A stretch of 64,000 nt of DNA from Elusimicrobia bacterium GWB2_63_22 (GCA_001799735.1 MGUA01000007.1:91875-155874); one strand, 5' to 3'. Shown: positions 8,092 through 17,106, counted from the stretch's first letter. Program-made: numbers and translations. Notes: generated by a model from the letters alone, not told the origin.

Positions 8092-8636
8092 TTTTTCAGT
8101 TCCTTGATTATCGCCGCGACTGTCCCGGCCGGGGTGCGCCCCGAGGTCTTTACCGTTATGCCGGCCTTCTTGTAGAAAGGTAAACGGCGCGCGTAAAGTT
8201 TTTCCGCTCTCCCGGCAGCTGTCTCCCAGGGGCCTTTGAGCAAGGGCCTGGGGCCGCGCGCGGCCTTCAGCCTTTTTTTTAGTTCCGGCCAGGGGCAGTG
8301 CAGGAAGACTACCGTCCCGCCGGCCTTTAAAATTTTCTCCCACCGGCGCGAGGGGTAAACCCCGCCGCCCAACGCTATTACCCTGCCGCGCCCGGAGGCC
8401 AGCTCTTTAACGCAGGCTCCCTCCAGCCGGCGGAAGGCCGCCATGCCGGAGTTCTCCGCTATGGCCGCGATGGAGCGGCCCGCCCGCTTTTCCGCCAGCG
8501 CGTCGCTGTCGGCGAAGGCCAGGCCCAGGGAACGCGCCAGCAGCCGGCCGGCCGTGGTTTTGCCGGAACACATGAAGCCCGTCAGGAAAACGTTCCTTAA
8601 AGGCGGTTCAGGATTTTGCCGGTCTTTTTTCGCCAT
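8088..8636 (-). CDS. aroK: Shikimate kinase
   Basis: 182 residues. Phosphorylates shikimate (step five). P-loop GFMCSGKTT at about 20-28, the DSDALAEKRAG shikimate-binding segment, FRRLEGACVKEL, and ALGGGVYPSRRW. The start overlaps the end of aroC by 40 nt, longer than the other junctions of this operon. A CTG codon further down could also start the protein, but the ATG is preferred. The C-terminus overlaps aroB by 4 nt. Confidence 0.94.
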   Translation of the reverse strand: MAKKDRQNPEPPLRNVFLTGFMCSGKTTAGRLLARSLGLAFADSDALAEKRAGRSIAAIAENSGMAAFRRLEGACVKELASGRGRVIALGGGVYPSRRWEKILKAGGTVVFLHCPWPELKKRLKAARGPRPLLKGPWETAAGRAEKLYARRLPFYKKAGITVKTSGRTPAGTVAAIIKELKK

Positions 8637-9619
8637 TCTTCCACGCGCGGTTTTAATTCCGTTAAAGAGTCGCTCCCGAATTTTTCCAGCAGGGCGCTCG
8701 CCAGCTCCAGGGCGGCCGCGTGTTCGCCTACCACCGCCGCGGCGAAGACCGCCGTGGTGTCGGAGGTTTTGGAGCTATAAAGTTTTTTCTTAAAGGTGCG
8801 CAGGTCGGTTGAAAGGGCGCCGCCGGGCAGGCCGGGTACCGGTTTGACGGCGCAGCGCAGCGTCAGGGCGCGGCCGTTGGTCATGCCGCCGTCCAGTCCG
8901 CCTGAAAGTTCCGGGTCAGCGGCCGCGGCTATGCCGCCCCGCGAGGCCAGGCCGAAGCCGCCGCCGACTTCAAAACCCTTTACGCCGTTTATACCCATCA
9001 GCGCGGCGCCGAGGCGCGCGCCCAGGCGCCGGTCCCAATGCGTGAAATCGCCCAGCCCGGCCGGCAGGCCCTCGGCGGTTATCTCAAAAACCCCGCCCAG
9101 CGTGTCGCCGGCGCGGCGGGCGCGGGCTATTTCCGCGGCGGCCGCCGCGGCGGTAATGGAGGAAAGTCTGCCCAGGCTTACGACCCTGGAGTTAATGGCT
9201 ATGCCGAGCAGCTCGTGCAGGCGCAGGGCGAAGGAGCCCAGCGCTACGCGGACCGCCGTTTCCCGCGCGCTGGCGCGCTCGCGGATCAGCGAGGCGTTGA
9301 ATGTGCCGTATTTCAGCATGCCCGCCAGGTCGGCGTGGCCCGGCCGCGGCAGCGCCGAGGGGGTCGGCAGGGCGCGGCCCTTGTTCTCTATTAGGATGGT
9401 GATGGGCGCGCCGGTGGTGACGTCTCCGGAGAGGCCCGAGGCCACTTCGAAAGCGTCGGTCTCCAGCGCCTGGCGGGCGCTGCGGCCCGGCGCCTGGCGG
9501 CGGCGCCTGAGCTGGCCGGCGATGTAGGAGCGGCCCACTTTTACCCCGGCGGGAAAGCCCTCCAGTATCCCTGTAAGGTAGCGGCCGTGCGATTCGCCGG
9601 CGGTCAGATAACGCAGCAT
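8597..9619 (-). CDS. aroC: Chorismate synthase
   Basis: 340 residues. FMN-dependent last step to chorismate. Motifs: N-terminal LTAGESHGRYLTGILEGFPAG, RPGHADLAGMLKYG, the ERASARETAVRVALG block, and the C-terminal DTTAVFAAAVVGEHAAALELA. The ATG follows the aroE stop with no gap. Within the family it is slightly short but complete. Confidence 0.97.
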   Translation of the reverse strand: MLRYLTAGESHGRYLTGILEGFPAGVKVGRSYIAGQLRRRRQAPGRSARQALETDAFEVASGLSGDVTTGAPITILIENKGRALPTPSALPRPGHADLAGMLKYGTFNASLIRERASARETAVRVALGSFALRLHELLGIAINSRVVSLGRLSSITAAAAAAEIARARRAGDTLGGVFEITAEGLPAGLGDFTHWDRRLGARLGAALMGINGVKGFEVGGGFGLASRGGIAAAADPELSGGLDGGMTNGRALTLRCAVKPVPGLPGGALSTDLRTFKKKLYSSKTSDTTAVFAAAVVGEHAAALELASALLEKFGSDSLTELKPRVEEWRKKTGKILNRL

Positions 9620-10459
9620 TTAAAACCCCTTTTCAGACCTGAGTAGCGCAAGCGCTTCCTGCTTAAATTTTACTATATCGCCGGTGGGCAGGCCGGACCA
9701 GAATTTAAGCGCCAGCACCGCCTGCCAGACCAGCAGCTCCAGCCCGTCTACTACGGTCGCCCCGGCCTTCTCCGCGGCCGCGCCGAATTCCGTGCCGCCC
9801 GGGGCATAAGCCATGTCAAAACAAAAAGAGTCCGCGCCGGGAGCGCAGGGCGGCCTGCCCGGGGTGTACATCCCCAGCGGCGTGGCGTTAACGAAGATGT
9901 CTCCCGCCGCCGGGCCTTCGAAGGGTGCGGTTGAGAACGCGGTGCCGGGGAAACAATCTCCCAGCCGGGCGGCCAGCGCTCCGGCGGCCTGGGTGTTCCT
10001 GGCGTAGAAGACCACGGAGGAGGCGCGCGAGCGCCCCAGCGCCCAGCCGGCCGCCCCGGCCGCGCCGCCGGCGCCGTAGACGGCGGCTGCTCTGCCGGCG
10101 GGGTCCATGCCTCGCTCGCAAAATATTTCCCTCAGCGCGTGGGCGTCCGTGTTGTTGCCCTCCAGCCCGGTCCGGCCGAAACGCACCGCGTTAACGGCGC
10201 CGGCCGCCTTAGCTGCCGGGTCGGCCTGGCTGAGCAAGGCGCAGACCTCCTGCTTGTAGGGAAGGGTAACATTGAAGCCCGCCCAGCCGTTCAGGCGGGC
10301 GCCGTCTATGGCGCCGCGCAGGTGGCTGCGCGGCACATCGCGCAGTTCATAGGAGATCGCCGTGCCGGCCAGGCGCCCGAAGATGCCGAACAGTTCGGGG
10401 GAAAGGGATTTGTCGAGGGGGCTGCCGAACAGTCCCGCCTTTATAACTTTACCCTTCAC
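9620..10459 (-). CDS. aroE: Shikimate dehydrogenase
   Basis: 279 residues. Reduces 3-dehydroshikimate with NADPH (step four). Motifs: FGSPLDKSLSPELF, GFNVTLPYKQEVCALL with the catalytic Lys, GNNTDAHALR, a glycine-rich VYGAGGAAGAAGWAL nucleotide site, VNATPLGMY and the C-terminal VDGLELLVWQAVLALKFWSG. Starts with GTG in a GTGA overlap with the DAHP synthase gene. Confidence 0.96.
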   Translation of the reverse strand: MKGKVIKAGLFGSPLDKSLSPELFGIFGRLAGTAISYELRDVPRSHLRGAIDGARLNGWAGFNVTLPYKQEVCALLSQADPAAKAAGAVNAVRFGRTGLEGNNTDAHALREIFCERGMDPAGRAAAVYGAGGAAGAAGWALGRSRASSVVFYARNTQAAGALAARLGDCFPGTAFSTAPFEGPAAGDIFVNATPLGMYTPGRPPCAPGADSFCFDMAYAPGGTEFGAAAEKAGATVVDGLELLVWQAVLALKFWSGLPTGDIVKFKQEALALLRSEKGF

Positions 10460-11415
10460 CGGGTTTTCCGGGCTATGCCGCGGAAGGTTTCAAGGGTTAC
10501 CGTCTGGCGGCCGTCTACGCGGGCGGCGTAGGGGTTGGCGGCCGCCTCTATCAGCAGCCCGTCGGCGCCGCTCCGCAGGGCCTTGAGGGCCAGGCTGGCG
10601 GCGCGCTCGCGGGTGCCGGCGGCGTGGCTGGGATCCGCTATCACCGGCAGGCCGGTCAGGCGCCTTGCTTCGCGTATCATCCTGAAATCAAGCCCGGGCC
10701 CGGCGGCCTCGCCGCCGCGTTCGCAGAGGATCACCGTCTTTGCGCCGTATTTCAGCAGGTATTCGGCCGCTAGCAGCCATTCGCGCAGGGTGGCGCCGGC
10801 GGCCCGCTTGAGCAGCGCTGCGCGGCCAGAGCGGGCTATCTCTTTGAGGAGTTCGTAATTGCGCATGTTGCGCGCGCCGACCTGCAGCACAGCGCATACG
10901 CGGGCCAGGCGCGTCACCTGCCGCGTATCGGTGGCCTCGGTGACCAGCGGCAGGCCGGTCAGCCTGGCGGCCTTGGAAATTATCTTCAGCCCAGCCCAGC
11001 CCAGGCCCTGGAAGGCGTAGGGCGATGAGCGCGGCTTGAACAGCGCCGCCCGCAGGGCGTGCGCCCCGGCGGCCTTCAGCCCGCGGGCGGAGGAGAGATA
11101 GGAAGCCTCGTCCTCCACGGCGCAGGGGCCGGCTATGAAGACCGGACCCGAAAAATCCAGCGGGCCGGGAGCGGAGCGTTTTTTCTTGGAGCAGGCCAGC
11201 GGGCACAGTTCCTCGTCGGTAAAGACCAGCCCGGCCGTTCCGGGCAGGTTCGCTATCAGCGGCGCGGCGTCGGCCGCCCGCTCAGGGGAGAGGCCGAGGA
11301 TCTTTAGGCCGCCCCTGGCCGCCGCGAAACGCGCCCCCGGCACCTTGCGCCCGAGCGCGGCCAGCAGGGCCTTGCGGGCCGAGGGAGAAATATTATTTTC
11401 AGTTCTTATCAGCAT
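10456..11415 (-). CDS. aroF: 3-deoxy-7-phosphoheptulonate (DAHP) synthase, type I-beta
   Basis: 319 residues. First committed step: PEP plus erythrose-4-phosphate. Residues 1-75 resemble the ferredoxin-like regulatory domain of Thermotoga-type enzymes (feedback control by aromatic amino acids is known in that subfamily; here inferred). The barrel holds FIAGPCAVED, RAALFKPRSSPYAFQGLG, EATDTRQV, QVGARNMRNYELLKE, LLKRAAGATLREWL and PVIADPSHAAGTRE. Its start overlaps the chorismate mutase stop by one base. Confidence 0.95.
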   Translation of the reverse strand: MLIRTENNISPSARKALLAALGRKVPGARFAAARGGLKILGLSPERAADAAPLIANLPGTAGLVFTDEELCPLACSKKKRSAPGPLDFSGPVFIAGPCAVEDEASYLSSARGLKAAGAHALRAALFKPRSSPYAFQGLGWAGLKIISKAARLTGLPLVTEATDTRQVTRLARVCAVLQVGARNMRNYELLKEIARSGRAALLKRAAGATLREWLLAAEYLLKYGAKTVILCERGGEAAGPGLDFRMIREARRLTGLPVIADPSHAAGTRERAASLALKALRSGADGLLIEAAANPYAARVDGRQTVTLETFRGIARKTR

Positions 11416-11663
11416 CAGCGCTGCAGCCTTTTAGACTGCTTTATTATCTCTTTGAAGACGGCCGTTACCCCGGCCGCGTAAATTTTGCCGCCGGCGTGGC
11501 CGCGGGCATTGGCCAGCACCTGCCGTTCGCGGGCCGGGTCGGAGACTTTTTTCTTCAGGCCGGCCAGCGGGGCCGCCAGGGCGAAGCGGCGGCCCAGCAG
11601 CGCGGCCAGGCGCCGGTCCAGCGCGTCTATTTTTTTACGGGCGGCCCGCAGTTCGTCGGTCAT
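11415..11663 (-). CDS. Chorismate mutase, AroQ-class, first gene of the aro operon
   Basis: 82 residues of an all-helical chorismate mutase domain: MTDELRAARKKIDALDRRL, then LLGRRFALAAPLAGLKKK with the conserved Arg and Lys, and a final helix with AVFKEIIKQSKRLQ. It converts chorismate to prephenate, so the operon is probably pointed at Phe/Tyr. The frame is open upstream, but a -10 box (TAGAAT) lies 7 nt before this ATG, so the ATG at 11663 is the start and the mRNA may be leaderless. Confidence 0.88.
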   Translation of the reverse strand: MTDELRAARKKIDALDRRLAALLGRRFALAAPLAGLKKKVSDPARERQVLANARGHAGGKIYAAGVTAVFKEIIKQSKRLQR

Positions 11664-11670
11664 AACTAGA

Positions 11671-11676
11671 ATTCTA
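11671..11676 (-). promoter_or_regulatory. -10 box for the aro operon
   Basis: TAGAAT on the minus strand ends 7 nt before the chorismate mutase ATG. The only -35 candidate is a weak TTTATT about 17 nt upstream. The 49-nt AT-rich gap is shared with the divergent prfB, which has no clear Shine-Dalgarno. Confidence 0.5.
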
Positions 11677-11712
11677 TTAAAATGGGGCCTCATAATAAAA
11701 TAAAATATTATT

Positions 11713-12837
11713 ATGGCCGAAAACCTGGAGCTGAAAGACATCGTCAACAAGATAGCCGAGCTGGAGGGCAACCTCTCCGCCTCGTCCAAACTTTACGGCC
11801 TGGCGGACAAGCGCGCCGTGCTGCGCGAGAAAGAGGCCGTGTCCGGCGCCGGGGATTTCTGGAACGACGCCCAGAAGGCGCAGGTGCACATGAAGGAGCT
11901 CAACGACCTGAAGAAAGGCGTGGAGCTGCTGGACTCCGTGGGCCGGGAGATAGAGGATTTTAAAGTGCATTTCGACCTGGCCAAGGACGCCGGCGACGAG
12001 AGCGAGCTGGCCGTGATCATGGCCGGGCTGCGCGAGGTGGAGAAGAAGCTGCGGGTGCTGGATTTCGAGCTGAAACTGGCGGGCCCCATGGACAAGATGG
12101 ACGCCATCATCAGCATCCACGCCGGCGTGGGCGGCACCGAGGCCTGCGACTGGGCGCAGATGCTGCTGCGCATGTACACCCGCTGGGCCGAACAGAAAGG
12201 CTTTACGTTCTCCATCACCGACATGCTGCAGGGCGAAGAGGCGGGCGTGCGCGGGGTGACCGCTTTTGTGAAGGGGCGCTACGCCTACGGCTACCTCAAG
12301 AGCGAGATCGGCGTGCACCGGCTGGTCCGCATTTCCCCTTTCGACGCCAACAAGCGGCGCCACACCTCCTTCGCCTCCATCGACGTGCTGGCGGACATCG
12401 AGGACGACATCGAGATCAAGGTAGAGGACAAGGATATCAAGCTCGACACCTTCCGCTCCGGCGGCGCGGGCGGCCAGAACGTCAACAAGGTGGAGACCGC
12501 CGTCCGCCTGACGCATATCCCGTCGGGCATAGTGGTGGCCTGCCAGATAGAGCGCTCCCAGCACCAGAACCGCGAGACCGCGATGAAGATGCTCAAGGCC
12601 AAGCTCTACGAGATAGAGATGGACAAGAAGCGCTCCGAGATGGAGCGCCACTACGACGCCAAGGGCGACATCGGCTGGGGCCACCAGATCCGCTCCTACG
12701 TTTTCATGCCTTACCAGCTGGTGAAAGACATGCGCTCCGGCCACGAGTCCTCGCAGATCGAGACCGTGATGGACGGCGACCTGGACCCTTTCATGCACGC
12801 CTACCTCTCCTGGTTCGCGGCCAACAAGAAAAAATAG
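11713..12837 (+). CDS. prfB: Peptide chain release factor 2
   Basis: 374 residues. Releases the peptide at UGA and UAA. The tripeptide anticodon SPF (208-210) identifies RF2 rather than RF1, and GGQ (253-255) is the catalytic motif. The gene runs in one uninterrupted frame from its ATG, with no internal UGA near codon 25, so the programmed +1 frameshift that autoregulates most prfB genes is absent. The leader is AT-rich with no SD. Divergent from the aro operon; tatD follows after 30 nt. Confidence 0.97.
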   Translation: MAENLELKDIVNKIAELEGNLSASSKLYGLADKRAVLREKEAVSGAGDFWNDAQKAQVHMKELNDLKKGVELLDSVGREIEDFKVHFDLAKDAGDESELAVIMAGLREVEKKLRVLDFELKLAGPMDKMDAIISIHAGVGGTEACDWAQMLLRMYTRWAEQKGFTFSITDMLQGEEAGVRGVTAFVKGRYAYGYLKSEIGVHRLVRISPFDANKRRHTSFASIDVLADIEDDIEIKVEDKDIKLDTFRSGGAGGQNVNKVETAVRLTHIPSGIVVACQIERSQHQNRETAMKMLKAKLYEIEMDKKRSEMERHYDAKGDIGWGHQIRSYVFMPYQLVKDMRSGHESSQIETVMDGDLDPFMHAYLSWFAANKKK

Positions 12838-12867
12838 CCGCGCCGCCGCGGGGGGGATACAAATTAA

Positions 12868-13668
12868 ATGCTGATAGATACGCACACGCATCTTAACGAT
12901 AAAGCTTTCGACGCGGACCGCAAGGACGTTATAGCGCGCTCTTTCGCCGCCGGGGTGGAAAGGATAGTGGAGATCGCCTGCGCTCCCGGCGAATGGCGGC
13001 AGGGGGAAGACCTCTGCGCCGCCTATCCCGGCCAGATCACCTGCGCCTTCGGCGCCCACCCCGAATATACCAAGACCATGCCCGCCGACCTGCTGGCGCA
13101 GCTCGACGCTTATATGGCCAAACCCTGCGCGGTGGCGCTGGGCGAGGTGGGCCTGGATTACTGGTGGGATATCGGCACCAGGGAGGAGCAGCTCGCCCTG
13201 ATGAACGCGCAGCTGCCGCTCTGCGCCAAATTCAACAAGCCCGCCGTCTTCCACGCCAGGAACGGCAAGACCGCCGCCCAGAACGCCTACGCCGACCTGC
13301 TGGAAGCCCTTAAAAAATGGGACCACCGTCCCGCCCGGCGCTTCCGCGGCGTGCTGCACTGCTTCTCCGGCAGCTGGGAGGACGCAAAGATCGGCCTCGA
13401 CATGGGCCTCGCCCTCGGCGTGAACGGCACCTTCACCTATAAGAAGAACGACGCCCTGCGCGAGACCGTAAAGAAAGCCGGCATGGGCAACATAGTGCTG
13501 GAGACCGACTGCCCGTACCTGCCGCCCCAGTCTTCCCGCGGCCAGCGCAACGACCCGGCGCATATCCCGGAAATAGCCGTAATGGTGGCCGGTCACCTGG
13601 GCCTCAGCAACGGCGCTCTCGCCGCCGCCACCACCGCCAACGCCTTCGACCTCTTCGGCCAGCTGTAA
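12868..13668 (+). CDS. tatD: TatD family metal-dependent hydrolase
   Basis: 266 residues. TIM-barrel DNase/hydrolase family. Metal ligands seen: THTHLND at the N-terminus, GEVGLDYWW, the NKPAVFHAR strand (His), LHCFSGSWEDA, and ETDCPYLPP. The family's exonuclease role in repair or quality control is known; the substrate here is not. It lies between prfB and metH with short gaps, and metH follows 12 nt later. Confidence 0.92.
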   Translation: MLIDTHTHLNDKAFDADRKDVIARSFAAGVERIVEIACAPGEWRQGEDLCAAYPGQITCAFGAHPEYTKTMPADLLAQLDAYMAKPCAVALGEVGLDYWWDIGTREEQLALMNAQLPLCAKFNKPAVFHARNGKTAAQNAYADLLEALKKWDHRPARRFRGVLHCFSGSWEDAKIGLDMGLALGVNGTFTYKKNDALRETVKKAGMGNIVLETDCPYLPPQSSRGQRNDPAHIPEIAVMVAGHLGLSNGALAAATTANAFDLFGQL

Positions 13669-13680
13669 ATCTGGAGCATT

Positions 13681-16197
13681 ATGACCAACGACGAAATAAA
13701 AAAACTTTTAGCGGAGCGCATCCCGATCTTCGACGGCGCCATGGGCACCTACCTGCAGGGCTTCGGCCTTAAAGAGAGCGACTACGCCGGCCACGAAGGC
13801 CTCAACGAGATGCTTTCCATCTCCAGGCCCGAAGTCATACAGAAAGTGCACGAGGACTACCTCGCCGCCGGCGCCGACTTTGTGGAGACCAACACCTTCG
13901 GCGCCAACGCCGCCGTTCTCGCCGAATACGGCCTCCAGGCGAGGGTGCGCGAATTCAACCTCGCCTCCGTGAGACTCGCCCGCGCCGCCGCCGACAAACA
14001 TTCCACCCCGGCCCGCCGCCGCTATGTGGCGGGCTCGGTCGGCCCCACCAATAAAGCCCTCTTCGTAACCGGCGGCATGAGCTTCGACGAGCTGCGCGAT
14101 ATCTACCTCGCCCAGCTCGGCGCCCTCATCGAGGGCGGCGCCGATATCCTGCTGCTCGAGACCGCCCACGACATCCTTAACCTCAAGGCCGGCCTCGCCG
14201 CCGCGCGCCTCGCCTTTAAAAAAACCGGCCGCGAGCTCCCCGTGGTGGTCTCGGCCACCATGGACGACAGCAACAAGATGCTCTCCGGCCACGACGCCGA
14301 GGCCTTCTTCGCCGCCGTGGAGCATTTTCCGCTCTCGGCTATAGGCTTTAACTGCTCCACCGGCCCCGAAGGCCTGCGCCTGCGCCTCGAGCGCCTGGCC
14401 GCCCGCGCCCAGTTCCCCGTTTTCGCCATGCCCAACGCCGGCCTGCCCGACGAGAAAGGCCGCTACCTGGAGAGCCCGGAGAAATTCGCCTCCGTGATGA
14501 CCAATTTCGCCCGGGGCGGCCTGCTGAACATGGCCGGCGGCTGCTGCGGCACCTCGCCCGAGCACATAAAGGCCCTCGCCCTGGCCGTGAAAGAGGTAAA
14601 GCCGCGCGCCCTGCCCTCCGCCTCCCCGTGGACCGTATCCGGCGTGGAAGCCCTCTTCTACGACGAGATAGAGCCCCCGGTGATGGCCGGCGAGCGCAAT
14701 AATTCCATAGGTTCCAAGAAATTCCGCGACATGGTAGCCGCTAACGACTGGGACGGCGCCCTGGCGCTGGGCAAGGCGCAGGCCGCCGCCGGCGCCCACG
14801 TGCTGGACGTCTGCCTGGCCAACCCCGAGCGCAACGAGCTGGCCGACGTTAAGACCTTCCTGCCGCGCCTCACCAAGGCCGTGCGCTTGCCCCTCATGAC
14901 CGACACCACGGACCTGGCCGTGATGGAGGAGGCGCTTAAGACCGCGCCCGGCAAGGCCATCCTCAATTCCGTCAACTTCGAATTTGGCACCGACAAGCCC
15001 CGCGCCGCCGCCGAGCTGGTAAAAACCTACGGCGCCAAGCTGGTATTCGGCTGCATAGACGAGGACAAAACCCACGGCCTGCCGCTGGACTGCGAGCGCA
15101 AGGTGGCTATCGCCCGGCGCGCCTACGCCTTCCTCACCGGGGAGTGCGGTCTCAAGGCCGGGGACATCATCTTCGATACGCTGGTCTTCCCCGTGGCCGT
15201 AGGCGGCGAGCATGCTAAAACCGCCCACGAGACCATAAAGGCCATAGAGACCATTAAGAAGGAATTCCCCGGAGTAAAGACCATCCTCGGCGTCAGCAAC
15301 GTCTCCTTCGGCCTGCCGCCGGCCAGCCGCGAGGTGCTTAACTCCGTGTTCCTGCACCACGCCGTTAAGGCCGGGCTGGACATCGCCATCGTCAATATAG
15401 AGAAGCTCAAACGCTACGCCCTGATACCGCAAGACGAGAAAATTCTGGCTGAGGACCTGATCTTCGCCAGGCGGCCCGACGCCGCCCAGGCCTTCGCCGC
15501 CAAGTACCGCGACGCCAAGAAGGCCGCCCCGGCCGCCGCCGCGCACGACGCCCCGCCGGAGGAGAAGCTGCGCCTGGCCGTGCTCAACGGCACCCGCGCC
15601 GGCATCCCCGAGGCCGTGGCCGAACTGCTTAAGACCCTGCACCCGCTCGAAGTCATCAACGGCCCCGTTATGCGGGCCATGGGCGAGGTGGGCAAACTTT
15701 TCGCCGCCGGCGACCTGATAGTGACCGAAGTGCTGCAGAGCGCCGAGGCCGCCAAGGCCGCGGTGACCGCCCTGGAGCCCGCGCTGAAAGCGCAGAAGGC
15801 GCAGAAGCGCGGCAAACTGCTGCTCGCTACCGTTAAGGGCGATGTGCACGACATCGGCAAGAATTTAGTCTCCATCATCTTCGAGAGCAACGGTTTTGAA
15901 GTGGTGGACCTGGGCGTTAAAGTGCCGCCTGAAGAGATAGCCGCCGCGGCCGTGAAGCATAGTCCGGACATCATCGGTCTGTCGGGCCTGCTGGTGCGCT
16001 CCTGCGAGCAGATGACCATCACCGCGCGCGAACTCGCCGCAGCCGGCATAAAGGCCCCGCTGCTGGTGGGCGGCGCCGCGCTGACGCAGAAATTCACCGA
16101 CGCCAGCATCGTCCCGCATTACAACGGTCCGGTGTTCTACTCCAAAGACGCCATGGAAGGCCTCAACTATATACTCCGCGCCGGAGCGGCCAAATAA
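13681..16197 (+). CDS. metH: Cobalamin-dependent methionine synthase lacking the reactivation domain
   Basis: 838 residues against about 1,230 in E. coli MetH. Order of domains: homocysteine-binding barrel (zinc ligands C225, C288, C289 in GFNCS and GGCCG), pterin/methyl-THF barrel (from GERNNSIGSKKF, about 340-620), helical cap, then B12 domain with DVHDIG (His723 as axial ligand) and VGGAALTQKF. The C-terminal AdoMet-binding reactivation domain is missing and is encoded by the next gene, whose ATG overlaps this stop. SD CTGGAG precedes the start. Confidence 0.95.
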   Translation: MTNDEIKKLLAERIPIFDGAMGTYLQGFGLKESDYAGHEGLNEMLSISRPEVIQKVHEDYLAAGADFVETNTFGANAAVLAEYGLQARVREFNLASVRLARAAADKHSTPARRRYVAGSVGPTNKALFVTGGMSFDELRDIYLAQLGALIEGGADILLLETAHDILNLKAGLAAARLAFKKTGRELPVVVSATMDDSNKMLSGHDAEAFFAAVEHFPLSAIGFNCSTGPEGLRLRLERLAARAQFPVFAMPNAGLPDEKGRYLESPEKFASVMTNFARGGLLNMAGGCCGTSPEHIKALALAVKEVKPRALPSASPWTVSGVEALFYDEIEPPVMAGERNNSIGSKKFRDMVAANDWDGALALGKAQAAAGAHVLDVCLANPERNELADVKTFLPRLTKAVRLPLMTDTTDLAVMEEALKTAPGKAILNSVNFEFGTDKPRAAAELVKTYGAKLVFGCIDEDKTHGLPLDCERKVAIARRAYAFLTGECGLKAGDIIFDTLVFPVAVGGEHAKTAHETIKAIETIKKEFPGVKTILGVSNVSFGLPPASREVLNSVFLHHAVKAGLDIAIVNIEKLKRYALIPQDEKILAEDLIFARRPDAAQAFAAKYRDAKKAAPAAAAHDAPPEEKLRLAVLNGTRAGIPEAVAELLKTLHPLEVINGPVMRAMGEVGKLFAAGDLIVTEVLQSAEAAKAAVTALEPALKAQKAQKRGKLLLATVKGDVHDIGKNLVSIIFESNGFEVVDLGVKVPPEEIAAAAVKHSPDIIGLSGLLVRSCEQMTITARELAAAGIKAPLLVGGAALTQKFTDASIVPHYNGPVFYSKDAMEGLNYILRAGAAK

Positions 16198-16994
16198 TGA
16201 GCGGGAACCTCTACCCGGACGACATCCCGGTCCCCGCGGACCTGGAGCGGCATTACGCCGAGGCCGGGCTGGAGGAGCTGTTCGAGAACATGGACGAGGG
16301 TTTGTTCAACCTCCGCTTCCTGAAGCTCAAGAAGGGCGACCCGGAAAAAGAGAGGGAGACCAGGGAATTGGTGGACGGGATAAAGCGGGAGATCATCGCC
16401 GGTAAGTTGATAAAGCCGCGCGGCGTCTACCGGTTCTTCTCGGTGAGCAGTGAAGCCGACCGTATTGTTTTCCACGACAGGGCAGGGAGCAAGGCGCCCG
16501 TCTTCGACTTCCCGCGGCAGAAGGGCGGGGAGAAACTTTGCCTGGCGGATTTCGCCGCGCCGGCCGGCCGGCAGGACTACATAGCGCTGTTCGCCGTCAC
16601 CTGCGGCGAAGGCGTGCTGGAGCTGGCGAAGCGGGAAAAAGAGGCGGGCAACTACGTGAAGTCCTACCTGGTGGAGGCGCTGGCGCTGATGCTGGCCGAG
16701 GCTTTCGCAGACGTGATCCATTACCGCATACGCCAGGCCTGGGGCATAGCCGAAACCCCGGTGAAGCCGCTGCTGCGCAGCCGATACCGCGGCAAGCGCT
16801 ATTCCTTCGGCTACCCGGTGTGCCCGGACCTGGCCAACCAGAAAGTCCTGTTCGACCTGCTCAAGCCGGAACCCGACGCCGGCATAAACCTCACCGATGG
16901 CTTCATGATGGACCCCGAAGCCTCCGTCTCCGCCATAGTCTTCCACAACCCCAAAGCAGTATATTTTGATATGGGGTCAGGTCTTGAATCTTGA
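16197..16994 (+). CDS. Stand-alone methionine synthase reactivation (activation) domain
   Basis: 265 residues. Matches the vitamin-B12-dependent methionine synthase activation domain, which binds AdoMet and remethylates oxidised cobalamin: an N-terminal helical part, DYIALFAVTCGEG, SYLVEALALMLAEAFADVIH, and the conserved RGKRYSFGYPVCPDL. It starts in a TAATG overlap with metH, so the pair is made together as a split MetH. The last residues (DMGSGLES) and the stop codon are encoded by the left arm of a REP-like palindrome, so the original C-terminus has been replaced or trimmed. Confidence 0.88.
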   Translation: MSGNLYPDDIPVPADLERHYAEAGLEELFENMDEGLFNLRFLKLKKGDPEKERETRELVDGIKREIIAGKLIKPRGVYRFFSVSSEADRIVFHDRAGSKAPVFDFPRQKGGEKLCLADFAAPAGRQDYIALFAVTCGEGVLELAKREKEAGNYVKSYLVEALALMLAEAFADVIHYRIRQAWGIAETPVKPLLRSRYRGKRYSFGYPVCPDLANQKVLFDLLKPEPDAGINLTDGFMMDPEASVSAIVFHNPKAVYFDMGSGLES

Positions 16995-17057
16995 CATTCG
17001 TAGAGATCAAGCTGCCTATATCGGTTGAAAATGTCAAGATTCAAGACCTGACCCCAT
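16971..17057. repeat. REP-like palindromic element, family 1 (28-bp perfect inverted repeat)
   Basis: The arms at 16971-16998 and 17030-17057 are exact reverse complements, beginning ATGGGGTCAGGTCTTGAATC, with a 31-nt spacer. Sequences of the form GGGGTCAGGTCTTGA are familiar from REP elements mobilised by RAYT (Y1) transposases in other bacteria; that link is from memory. No RAYT gene is in the window. The left arm ends the upstream gene. Confidence 0.8.
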
Positions 17058-17073
17058 GGGACTTTTTTGGGTC

Positions 17074-17101
17074 TTGACACTTGGGATAGGCCTGCTATAC
17101 T
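17074..17101 (+). promoter_or_regulatory. Consensus sigma-70 promoter of small-RNA cassette, copy 1
   Basis: TTGACA (17074-17079), a 16-nt spacer and TATACT (17096-17101). It points at a hairpin-terminator only about 7 nt downstream. The same arrangement with identical spacing recurs at 51277-51304. Confidence 0.8.
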
Positions 17102-17106
17102 ATCAT

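Noticed and set aside
7003..8343. Longer aroB with 84 extra N-terminal residues
   Set aside because: The extra part is the shifted frame of aroK; the ATG at 8091 has the standard ATGA coupling.
13708..15849. A 713-residue open frame antisense to metH, and similar long antisense frames opposite the B12-rSAM genes and others
   Set aside because: GC-rich codon use leaves the opposite strand free of stops. The translations are Gly/Ala/His/Arg-rich with no motif, while the sense strand has clear domains.
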